Assembly: GCA_964036155.1 (NCBI GenBank)
Contig: OZ038423.1
Span: 27,357,249 to 27,421,248 of the forward strand
DNA length: 64,000 nucleotides
DNA from: Diploscapter coronatus
Taxonomy: Eukaryota; Nematoda; Chromadorea; Rhabditida; Rhabditidae
Direction: 5' to 3'
The notes under the pieces: generated by a model
What the model was told of the DNA's origin: nothing
Seen by the model: only the letters and a program-made list of their open reading frames with translations
The model's database searches: none
Translations under genes and position numbers: made by a program
Shown: piece by piece, positions 50,401 through 60,347 of the stretch
How positions within the stretch are numbered: the first letter of the stretch is position 1
How the letters are laid out: the number at the start of each line of letters is the position of its first letter

Positions 50401-53400
50401 GCTCACTTTTCTCTGCTTCTTTTCCTCTCTAACTTCAAACTCTCTCTCTTTCCCTCTTGCATATCAGCTAATCACGCTGCTTTTCTTGTTTGTCGCTCGG
50501 TCTTTAGAAAAAGCTGTCCAACGGCTCACAATTGCAACTGCCAATTTGCAAAAGAATAGGGAAGTAAAGAAATTCAGAACATTTTATGAAAAATGAGAGG
50601 GAAAAGATACAGAAAAATGAAATAGTACTGGACAGTGGGAGATAAAAAGAGATATGAAACTGGAGAAAATAGTATGAAACGACGATAAAATTGACCAAAA
50701 AATATGGAGACTATCAAAGGATAATTGAATTTTTGATGAGAGAACAGAAAAAATAAATAGGTTTAAAAATGTTTGATCATTGAAAGATCCCGAATTATAC
50801 TAGTCATACCAGAACAACGGTTCCTTTTCTAAATTCTAACAAGCCCATTTTTGATTTCTGTCATTTTAATTTGCGCATATCAAAATGTTAAACATTTTCA
50901 AATTTCTCGAACTTCCTGTAACCTATTCAAAACCCTTTCGCTGTATCTAGCTTAGGTAATGCCAGATTTAATGCTAATTATTATGTGGAAGGATGGGAAA
51001 TATATAAATGGGAAAGGAAGAGGATGAATCCCTAATCAGAGGTAGCTCTGGCTCTTCGCTCAGGTAAACAACCCCATCTGCTTTACGCAGTCATGGGGGA
51101 CAGTTTTAGTCCATAACATACAAATCCCTTGAATATTCTAGCATTTCGCACATAAAATAGGGCGGAGCGTGAAAATTCTAAAAAAAATCATATTTTTGAA
51201 AATTTAGAAAAAAATGCTATTTTTGCAGAGAAAATCAATATTTTAAACTTAAAAAAGCCTAATTGCCTTCGAGCTAAGAATATTAATGAAGTTAGGAGGA
51301 GCAAAAATGGGTCGGTCTTAAAATTGCAGGAAAAAATGAACGAACTCCCCAGGGACAGAACATAATCGTAAATTTCAAAGGTTTTTTACGGGTGAATAGA
51401 ACCAAAATATCGGTAGTACTCACTTTTCCATTTAAAAGTAGAAATTTATGAGTCGGGTTGGATGTTTTGAACTTTGAAACTCGGAAAGATCTTTAACCTC
51501 TGGTAAAAGAATGACTTACAAAAACTATGGACGCTGAAGAGTTTGTAATGTTTTGCAAATTCCTGGGATATTCAGGCTAGAGAAAATATATCCAAGGCTT
51601 ATCAAAGATATTGGAAATGGAAAGTGAATATGTCTGGCGGTTTTCAGGTTCTATGTTTTATCATGTGACTAGAGAACGAGGGAATTAGGGAAAAGAGATA
51701 TGACTAAATGTTAATCGCGAGCCAAAGGCTTATGCTGGTAGCCAGTACATTTACGGCTTTAGAAGAATAAGCTGGAATTATTGTGGGATTTTTGGAGGGT
51801 TTAGAGAAAATAGGAAATAGTTTGGAAAAAGATACAGAAATTTGAAAAATAGTGTGGAAAATAGGGAGGAAAAGAAAAGGGAACGATATTGCTTTCTCTC
51901 ACCACCCATCTGGCACGTTCTTTATATGGAAGGGAATGCTCTGTCTGACTGTCTGGTGCTCGCTTTAAATTTAATGCTATTTCTCGGTCTCTGCCTCTTT
52001 TCCCCTGCTAATTGAACTCTTCCGTCGATGCTTCTGGGGTCAATTCTCTGGTCATTTTCTCATACCAATGAAAAGATATGTCTAGGGTTGATTAGAAATG
52101 GGCTTCTGGCAAAATTGGTACCTATGAAAATGTGCATAACTTGAGAATAAATTAGTTAAATTAGGATGATTTTGGTACCGAAATGATCAGCAGGAAAAGC
52201 TGAGCATTTTGATACCGAATTTGACTAGAAACGGGGAGTTTAGTATTAAAATAATCAGCAAAAATGGTGAATATCATTGTATCAAATTGTCCCCTTTTAG
52301 AATAGATTTGTCAATAATTTCTCCGGATTAAAAATTGAAAGTCTTGGAAGAAAAAATAGTTCAAACTCCAGAATTTGAGCTGAATTCAAAAGCAAAATGG
52401 AACACTTTCCGGCCGACAATTAGGCTCTGAGAAGAGGGTTGAAATTGAATGAATTCATCCCCAAAAGACTTCAAGAAGCTTAATCGAAGGGGAAATAGTG
52501 AAGACTTTTAAGAGAGGAAAAAGAAGCGAGATAGTGTGGGAAATTAAGAGAAAACGATAAAGAAAGGAAGAAATAGTAAGATTTTCAAAAGAAAGAAAGA
52601 AGCAGAATACCCAGTGAAATTAGAATGCATTCTAAAGGATTTGAAATACGCAAATCTCGAGGATTTTAAGATAAGAGCTAATCTCGTATGGTGGATTTTC
52701 GGTATTGGGTTACAGGTCAAGGAAGAGTGATTGTCTAATAGCGGGTGGGGAAGGCTAGGGTGAGGACTTATAAAATCTGAAAATCCTTAAATTAATTTTT
52801 CACTTTTGACATTCTACGGTTTTAGCCAGATTTTCTTCACCTAGAAAAAAATCAATCTTTTATGAAACTTAAAACGAAACTTTTTAAGGAAATTCTACAT
52901 TTTGTGAATGAGTTGTAAAGAATTAAAAAAGAGTCTTAAAATTCCAGGATTTCTAATATTCGAATTTCCAGGAAATCCACTCGATAGCCGACGACTTGGC
53001 CGTCCGTCTGGGACAACTCGGGGATGGCTGGTTGGAGAGCTCGGACGTCTCTCCAAAGTACTTTGAGTTTACGCCCATCGAAATGCACGCCCTCACCCAG
53101 AGGCTCAAATTGCCTGGACCGACTTGTCCAGGTAAATTTTAGTTTGATTTTTCGAGAAGAAAACGTCTTGAAAGTATTAGATATTTTGAAGGTAGACTAA
53201 AATGATTTTTACAACAGCAAAAAACGATTTTTGAAAAGTTGAGATGTGCTTCAGAGAGGTAGAAAATTTGATCTGATTTTCTTCAAACTAGACAGGAACC
53301 ATCTTGGCGGCTATATGAAACGAACAGTTTTGCTAATTTTCAGATCAAAAAATGATCGCCGACATCGGGAACGCGGTGAGCTTTCTGAATCGGGTGAAGG

Positions 53401-55499
53401 CTCTGAAAGTTCGTGGACAGAAAGGCTACGTCGGCACGTCGAACATCGTCTGGAATTCGGCAGAATATTCCATTGCCTTCTGCAAGAACCTCATGGCGCT
53501 TTGGGTTAGTCCAGAAATATTTTCGATTTGTAGCTATATTTCAAAAATTTATACACTTTTCGAGCTAATTTGGATAATTAATCTACTTCCACTAGTTGAG
53601 ACATATTTAGCCGTCAAAGTTTCAAATAGGTTTCAAAAATTCCTTTAATTACAAGAGATTTTCAAAATTTCAATTTGAGTTTCCCATTTACGTTATTTTT
53701 ATAAATTAAAAAATGTCAAAATGTCCACTCTTCTTCTTTCAGTTAGCCGACACTGACGTTTGCCGTTTAGAGGGTCTGGACAAAATCAAAGGCACCATAC
53801 GACGACTTGTCGTTCACTACTCCATGAGACGGTTCAAGGTAATTAATTCGACGTTTATTTGGGTAAATATAAATAGCTGTCTCCATTTGAGGATCTCCTA
53901 GTGCCTGAAGACAATTGCATTCCAATCACCCAGATGGAGAAGTGGCCTCTGATCGAAAAAATCGACTGCAGTTTCAACCGAATCGAGGAGATCGATGATA
54001 GTGTGGTGGGCTTTAATTTTTGCTATTTCAGTCAATAACTCCGAAGAATTATCTGAATTTATGAGAATTTGATATATAGAAATGTTGAAAATTTGAATTT
54101 TATCGTTTATCTTCGACACTGTAATAACTAAACTATACACCAATCAGTGTTTTTAGTGATTCTTTGAAACTTATTTGAAACACGATTCCCTAAAGTATTA
54201 GCAAAACTCTTCGGATATTATTTTTTGAAACGCCTAATATTGATTTTACAGCATGTGCTTGCCAAAGCGCAGTACCTGAATTTGAGCCATAATTCGATAA
54301 CCGAAATCGGTCCGAACCTGCAGCATCTTTCCGGCTTGGTGGAACTCGACCTTTCGGCAAACTGTATCACGGAATTGAAGAGGTAGGAATTTCTTTCATT
54401 TTGTGAAAAAAGTTTATTTTCAGCTGGAACGAAAAGCTCGGCAATCTGAAAAAGCTGACGCTCGCCGAAAACTCGATTCGAGATTTATCAGGTTTTTTTA
54501 TTTCTAATTTTTTGAAATAAACAAATTCAGGTCTCTCCAAATTGTATTCCTTGGAATATTTGGATGTTAGAGGGAATGACATTGAGGAAATCGAGTCGAT
54601 TGCCTCGATTGGAAGGTTGCCTTGCTTGGAGACACTACTTTTAAGGTAAGGAGAAAAATGTTCTTGAAAAAGAAACAAAACAAGAGAATTTGAATAAAAA
54701 GCTAGAACTAATTTTGAAGGATTAGAAAAAATCGATAAAATTCCGAATTTTCAGAGATAACCCCGTAAGGAAGGTGCTGGATTACAGGATCCGAGTGCTA
54801 GAATCGTTCAGGGAGCGGAGTGGGGAGGTGAAAATTTGTAGCTTTCAGATATTCCCTTTATGATACCCACATGATGTCTACAAATTGCATACTGAAAATG
54901 TTGTTCATTTTATGAAATTGCTAGAAGTCTGCATCGATAAATTTGATCGAAAATCGTCCTAAATTTCTTGGATCTTCATTTATTGAAGCTTGAAAATTTC
55001 CAAAGTATTCTCAAATTTTATAGGAAAGCCCGTCAAAAATCAGTGGATTCTAGAATTCCTATTTTAGCCTTCGAAAATTTGAAACACATATTTTCAGGTG
55101 AAATTGGATAATAAAAAAGCGGACGGCAAAGAATTGGACACGATCAACGTTCGACTGGCTTTAAGACGGGCGAAAGAAGAAAAGGAGGCCAGAGAATTGA
55201 GGAAGAAGCAGAAAATACAAGAGAAAATCAAGTGGGTCTTATATTTTAAATGAAAAATAGAAGATCAGGCTGTTTATTTCTCTCCGAATAAATTATTTTG
55301 AATCTGAAATTTAAAATCCCTATTTTGATAGTTTCTTTTTGAACTTTTGAAAATTTTTGAAACTAAGCATCTCAACGAAACTTCTTTGATTCACACGAGT
55401 TTCAGTTATCTTTCTGGAGACGACAATTTGGGTTCCGGAAAATCGCGATCGAATTCGAATTCGACTACCAGCGAACCGACCACAACCCAAAGCAATTGA
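38405..55499 (+). CDS. NISCH: Nischarin-like protein (PX domain plus leucine-rich repeats)
   Basis: Endosomal phosphoinositide-binding scaffold related to nischarin/IRAS. 509 residues from 14 exons: 38405-38503, 38881-38961, 39083-39142, 39461-39604, 52972-53131, 53344-53504, 53743-53838, 53892-54005, 54252-54382, 54424-54491, 54531-54645, 54755-54827, 55098-55231, 55406-55499. Residues about 30-125 form a PX domain ([21 protein letters not shown], with RRYRDF as the PI3P-binding motif, then LPPKKRIGN). The join across intron 4 gives [17 protein letters not shown], matching nischarin's FHFYEINGITAALAEEL. LRRs follow: [53 protein letters not shown], then [10 protein letters not shown] and KELDTI. 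The tail is a basic helix and Ser/Thr-rich end. It lacks the long C-terminal half of vertebrate nischarin. Exon 8 uses a TTTGAG acceptor supported by homology (DLLVPE). Confidence 0.9.
40691..40696 (-). terminator. Poly(A) signal of the TMEM121-like gene
   Basis: TTTATT on the plus strand is AATAAA on the coding strand, about 160 nt after the stop codon. Confidence 0.45.
40857..43985 (-). CDS. TMEM121: TMEM121-type multi-pass membrane protein nested in the nischarin intron
   Basis: 441 residues from ten exons (from the start): 43817-43985, 43688-43753, 43193-43351, 42788-42925, 42576-42662, 42277-42371, 41970-42191, 41510-41674, 41054-41181, 40857-40953. The ATG at 43985 ([17 protein letters not shown]) begins an acidic, Pro/Ser/Thr-rich cytosolic N-terminus of about 130 residues absent from human TMEM121. 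The membrane core aligns with TMEM121: [20 protein letters not shown], then [58 protein letters not shown], and [20 protein letters not shown], followed by a basic LQYWRLKRR tail. Roughly six to seven membrane segments. All exons lie inside intron 4 of the nischarin gene on the opposite strand. Molecular function of the family is poorly known. Confidence 0.85.
51072..51098 (+). ncRNA. Possible structured small RNA (stem-loop) in the nischarin intron
   Basis: CCCCAT-CTGC-TTTAC-GCAG-TC-ATGGGG folds into a perfect 10-bp stem with a two-nt bulge and a five-nt loop. It is followed by ACAGTTTTAG, a loosely Sm-site-like U-run, and preceded by GCTCAG|GTAAAC, reminiscent of an SL/snRNA-type junction. 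No known snRNA or SL RNA was recognised, so this is only a candidate. Confidence 0.2.
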
Positions 55500-56660
55500 A
55501 ACTAACTTAATTATGCAATTAGCATAATTATTTCTAGGCTTTCTCTAATTGCGCATAATTCATTGTACAATTTCCAAGATAATTAGGCAGAAAACTACTT
55601 CCAATTAACCAATTTATCGCCTAAATATCTAAATTCGAGATAATTAGGTCGATAACTATCCTAAAGTAACTTAATTATCTAATTATCTCCAATTATCACT
55701 TACTTACGATCTAATGTCATATGAAAACGCTCTTACTCTTATCGTGAATCCACCCAGCATATTGTGTTTATCAGTGCCAAAATATCTTATTCGTTTTTGT
55801 CGATTTTTTAGAGATTTTCTACCTTGCATAATTTATTTGATTATTTATTGATTGATTTTCGAGCGCTTTTTCCGTGACTAGGTGCTATTTTCAAATCTTA
55901 AGAATCAGACTCTGGAAATTTGTCCTATTGCTAAATATTAATTACGATTTTCGCAATGGAGCACATTTCATTCTGTTCAATTTTCGAGTTTTTTTAACTC
56001 CCAGATTTTCTAGATCTTCTGTCTACTTTCCATTGTCCTCGAGATGAGCCTTTCATATATGAACTCTGCGTCTATGACCCGCGAGCGCGACGCATCAAAA
56101 CTGGGGGAGATAACAGTGAGAAGAGTAAAAAATGCCCAGGCATATTGCTAAGGCTCGTGGGTACCCCTCTCTCCTTTCTTTGCAGGGGCTCATCTCGGAG
56201 ACAATAGAGTATCAGTTTTCTTCACCAAGAGATTCAGATTTGTGATATTCCAAATACGGTTTTTTGTGAACTTTACATTTTTATTAAAAATCGAATTTTT
56301 CTCAATGTTGTTTTTTCAACTTTGGTCTGAAGCCTAACGCACGTACCTTTAGTTTTAGTGCTGCACAGCTGATGCTTTGCACTTTTATTTTCGAAATTCA
56401 ACGAGATTGACGCAACCTACGAACTAAATTCCGCAAAATTGAGAATTTCATTTTTGATAATATTTCCATTTTTAGGCCAAAATCAATCGTCCGGTTTGAT
56501 TGTCCCTCTACCATTTGGTCGCAATTCGTCGTTCGGCGGCGACAGCTGTTCAAGTGGGAGAAAATTCGCATCAAATTGGGAAAATAGATTTTTAATGAAC
56601 ATTTGAGGAGAAAATATGAATTTTGACTCATAATTTGAGAATAGTCGAAAAGATTTTTTC
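55500..56660. other. 3' region of the nischarin-like gene and intergenic DNA
   Basis: About 1.2 kb without a gene. The first 200 nt are packed with AATTA/TAATTA repeats (55508-55700). The open frame at 56398-56713 on the minus strand overlaps the next gene's promoter and start and is rejected. Confidence 0.45.
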
Positions 56661-56663
56661 CAG
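56661..56663 (+). promoter_or_regulatory. Candidate spliced-leader acceptor of GYF protein B gene
   Basis: A TTTTTTCCAG acceptor ends two nt before the ATG at 56666. Such tight spacing is common for trans-spliced nematode mRNAs; no cis donor is evident. Confidence 0.4.
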
Positions 56664-56665
56664 AA

Positions 56666-58982
56666 ATGGTGCTTGCCGACGTTCTCTGGTACTACATCGG
56701 CATCGACGAACAAACCTATGGTAAGGCTAAAACAATTATAAAAAATCGAAAAATAAACTGCGCTTTCAAAATTGACATTTTATGTAAGAAATATTCTAAT
56801 TCATTTCGTCTTCTTTTAGCTGTTCGAAAGTCGACAAAAATTTAAATCTATGTTTCAAAAATTGTATAACTCTGTAGAAAACGAGGATTCTGATAGTTGT
56901 GTATTTCTCCAATGAAAAATTAAAAAGTAAAAATTAGAAAGGTTTAAATAAAAAAAAATAATAAAAATTGAGGCCCGCACACCTCGTACGAGATGCTATA
57001 TTGGGCGAAGATCGGCGCGATGCCGGACATGACGCCGCTCAAGACGACGCTCGACACACGATGGCACCTCATGCTCGAGTGGAAACGACAGTCCGGGGGA
57101 AAGGTTAGAAGCATAAAACGACGACGACAAAATCTGTCATCTACTTTCGCTATCGTTATTGTTAAAAGTTAGAAAATATCCGAACGAATAATTCGATTAG
57201 CTTCGATCAAGATCTGCCAAATGTTTCTTGCGTGAAACCTATAGAAATCAACATCTTACCGATATTGGCAAGATTAATAGAAGTTCCAAGAGAAATAAGA
57301 GCTTTAAAATATTTTGAAACTTCTCAAAAATCCTAAAATCGAATTTTCAGTGGCCGTTCGTGCTGCCGATCCGCTCGATGGCCCACCTGCAGAGGCGCGC
57401 CGCCGAGCTGAAGCGCCGAGAGGAGGTCAGGCAAAGGCGCATTGAAGCTTCTCTTGCTAGGTGAGGAAAAGATAAATTTGAAATTGAAAAATCTTTGAGA
57501 TTTTGTTTTGAAAGAAACTTGAATTGAAAATGGAAAATTTGAAAATTCTTAGTCAACAGAAAGGTTAGAGTATTTTGAGAAAAGCAATTTTTGACAATTA
57601 AAAATAATCTGAAATTCTAGAAAGAAACGAATGGCCCAATTGGCGACCTCGTACTACCACGCGAGGAGGATGGCCGCCGGCGCCGACTACTCTCATCCCA
57701 AAGGTGGGAATGTCTTTGATAGGAAAATATCATTTTGGGGAACAAAAGTGTCATTTTCGGGAGCAAATTACCATTTCAGGGAAGAAAGCACATATCCCAA
57801 AATGGGCCCAGCAAGTCAGAAGCACAATTGCGAAGAGGGTCCGAGGCGCAGCGCCCAAGAAGAAGTGGGACCGACTCAACAGCGGCACTGTCAGACTCGA
57901 GGTGGGTAGAGATGGTAGTAAATGGTAGCTGAGTATCATTTTTGGGAATGGCTGTACTTTTTGAAAAAAACGGTACAATTTTTGAGAATGTTATATCCTT
58001 TGAAAGTCGTTTTTGATGTTTCAAGATCTCCAAAATAAAACTATCTTTTTAGAAATTCTATTCTTTTCAAGTTTTATTAATGCTATTTTCAAAGAAATTC
58101 AGTAAAATATTTCAGTTGCAAGATCACGTCGTCGTTCCGGCCTCGTGCAATAACAACAACAATACGATTGTTGTCGACAGCAAAGACAGCGACTACGACA
58201 ACACGTCGGCGCTGTTCGCCAAGTTGATGATCAATAAGAAAGTAAGAAATTGAAAACTTATTTAACCTAAACTTTCCTTGGAGGACGTGCATTGTTCAAC
58301 AAGTTTTGTTGAACAACTCTACGGATTCACTTTCTCGGATTTTCAAAATTCTATTTCCATCTTATTCAAATCTAACCTAGAGGGTAAAAAAATGAAGTCC
58401 GACTTAAAAATACTTCAAATATATGTGGGTCACTAAATTAAAACAAGGAGTTAAAATTGCTGTAAAATAAATGAGGTTATGAACGATTTTTTCGCGAAAC
58501 CTTATGAAAGGAGTTTTTGTTTTAGACCCTACTGTAATTGTAACTCCTGAAAAATCGATCTTCTTTCAGAGGCCAGAGGAAGAGGACTGGGAAGCGGAGC
58601 TGGAAAACAAGACTAGGAAAATCGAGGAGAGAAGAGAGGAGACAAAGAATAAGAAGGAGAAAGACGCAGAGAAAGAGGAATGGAAGGAGGGTGAATGGAC
58701 TGAGGACGAGTTTGGAATCCGAAGGAGGAAGATCGTCAGACAGGACGCCGATAACGGCACCTTTGCTCTCCAGGTCAGATAACATTTTAAAAATATATGC
58801 CAAGCGCTTTTGAATACAGTATGCCTCAAAATGAAGGAAATCGTCTTCATGAAAATATACCAACAATTTTTCTAGCTCTATTCGTCATCGTATAAGCGGA
58901 GATATTTCAGATGACCAGGCGCCAAGCGAGTCGCATCCTTTCGCAATTGCTCAACCAGCTCATAATTGTCACTGATAAATAA
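56666..58982 (+). CDS. GYF-domain protein with basic/acidic coiled tail (GYF protein B)
   Basis: 300 residues from eight exons: 56666-56720, 56973-57103, 57351-57460, 57621-57703, 57780-57901, 58116-58241, 58570-58773, 58911-58982. Residues 8-80 are GYF-like: LWYYIGIDEQTYGPHTSYEM, then LYWAKIGAM. The segment WKRQSGGKWPFVLPIRSMAH parallels WKRLLGGQFPFNLPIHSFQA in GYF protein A, so both share the domain plus the same C-terminal extension. Next come Arg-rich helices (LQRRAAELKRREEVRQRR), a Lys/Arg region (KKRMAQLATSYYHARRM), an Asn-rich linker, and a highly charged predicted coiled coil rich in Glu/Lys (residues about 210-275). The end is QLLNQLIIVTDK. Likely an adaptor acting through proline-rich partners, possibly nuclear given the basic stretches; function not known. 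Exon 2 uses an ATTGAG acceptor. Confidence 0.75.
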
Positions 58983-58983
58983 A
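58978..58983 (+). terminator. AATAAA overlapping the stop codon of GYF protein B
   Basis: The sequence GATAAATAAAG contains both the TAA stop (58980-58982) and an AATAAA hexamer (58978-58983). If used, the 3' UTR would be only about 15-20 nt. Confidence 0.35.
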
Positions 58984-58984
58984 G

Positions 58985-60345
58985 AAATACTGTAATTCGG
59001 GATTATGGTAACTTTGGAAATGGAGAATTGGAGATAGGATGAAAATTTTGAAAGTGGTTAGAAATGTGCTCTATTGATAATTTTTAATTTTCCTGATTTT
59101 TTCAATGGGACGCATTTTCTGAAAATTTACCGGGTTTGCGCTCTAAAGCTGAAAATCCATTTTCTCTTTGAAAAGCTTCATCCATTTCAAGTTACTCTAG
59201 ATTTCATGATTAGTTGACTTGTTTTACTCGATTGCATTGGTTGGTTTTTTTCTTTTTAATTAAACAAAAGTGACGCAAATTTGGTGCATTAAAATTTTTA
59301 ATGTGCAAAATTTGCGTCAATGATAAACAATTTGGCATATTTTTCATTCTTCAGGCCAGCCAACTTGTGTAAAAATTGTTTTTTTTTCGTTGATAATGAG
59401 CAATATTGTTTCTTTTTTATTTTTTTTCTCTTTTCATAATCAATTATCAATATTTATTTCGGGTATTTTTCCAAAATTTATTTAAAAGGGGTGGATTTTC
59501 AAATTAAATATGCTATTTTAGCAAAGCCTGCATTTTTTTTTCTTGGAAAATCCAACTTCCTTTCATCTTTTGAATCGCCAAAGATTCTAGTTACTTTAAG
59601 TGAAATGTAAATTTTACTTTTTCCTTTTTCAAAATTTCCGAATTATTTTTGCTTTGAATATTTTCCATTGGAAATTAAGCTGATTTTGAAGGTTGTCTTC
59701 GATTTGTTTTCTTTCATTCAATTTCATTTTACATTTACAAAAAATAGAGTCTGACTCAGGAAAAAATAAAATACGGTGTTCATTTTTTATGGAAGATTGA
59801 ATGTTCGATGAAGTTCTAGAACTGAAATATCTTGATCTTTCAAGGTTTTTTTTATTTTGAAAAAAATTTCGATTTCGATAACTTTTCGCTCGACGATGTT
59901 GGGGCAACTGATTGTAAGTCGATAGCGAAGATTTTTCAATTCAAGCTAAATTAAAATTCGATACTTTTCGAACTTCCGACAGTCCTGCTTTTAATATTTA
60001 TTTAAAACTTCTTACTCTCTTCCTCCTGAATGTGTTGCATTTGAATGCGAGATGGCATTTTGAATGACGTTCGAAATTGAGCAAATTATTGCTCACCCAA
60101 TTAAAAATCTCTTCATCTTTATTTCTAGTTCCCAACCATTTGTCAAAATTACTAATTTTATGATAAGATTCTTTCTCGCAGAATATTCGACATCACTATT
60201 CTCTTATCAGTTCTCAGTCAATGTAAAATCTTACTTTCTTGCTCCTAATGGTTATTGATTTTTTTTAAATTTATTTGCGCATGAATGCAGAAGTTATTTC
60301 CTAAATCAGTACACATTTTTAATTTCAAAAATTGAAAAATAAAAA
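58985..60345. other. Intergenic DNA before the Hsp70-like gene
   Basis: About 1.36 kb, very AT-rich with long T-runs. Open frames (59629-59907 minus, 60064-60258 plus) show no motif. The Hsp70-like ATG is preceded by an A-rich run; no heat-shock element (nGAAn repeats in phase) was recognised. Confidence 0.45.
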
Positions 60346-60347
60346 AA

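Larger units (their letters stand above)
39605..52971 (+). other. 13.4-kb nischarin intron; non-genic parts 39605-40850 and 43990-52971
   Basis: The intron runs from the GTTAGT donor at 39605 to the TTTCCAG acceptor at 52971. Apart from the TMEM121-like gene on the opposite strand I see no coding exons: open frames in 45000-52900 are short, AT-biased, and lack motifs or matching splice phases. The 44.3-52.6 kb part is filled with a degenerate purine/pyrimidine repeat in both orientations, plus one structured hairpin at 51072-51098. Confidence 0.6.

Noticed and set aside
51020..51130. Known spliced-leader or U-snRNA gene
   Set aside because: Core sequences of SL1/SL2, U1, U2, U4, U5 or U6 were not recognised; kept only as an unassigned hairpin.
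58522..58866. Minus-strand ORFs of 114 and 94 residues rich in Leu/Phe/Ser
   Set aside because: Antisense of the Glu/Lys-rich exon of GYF protein B.
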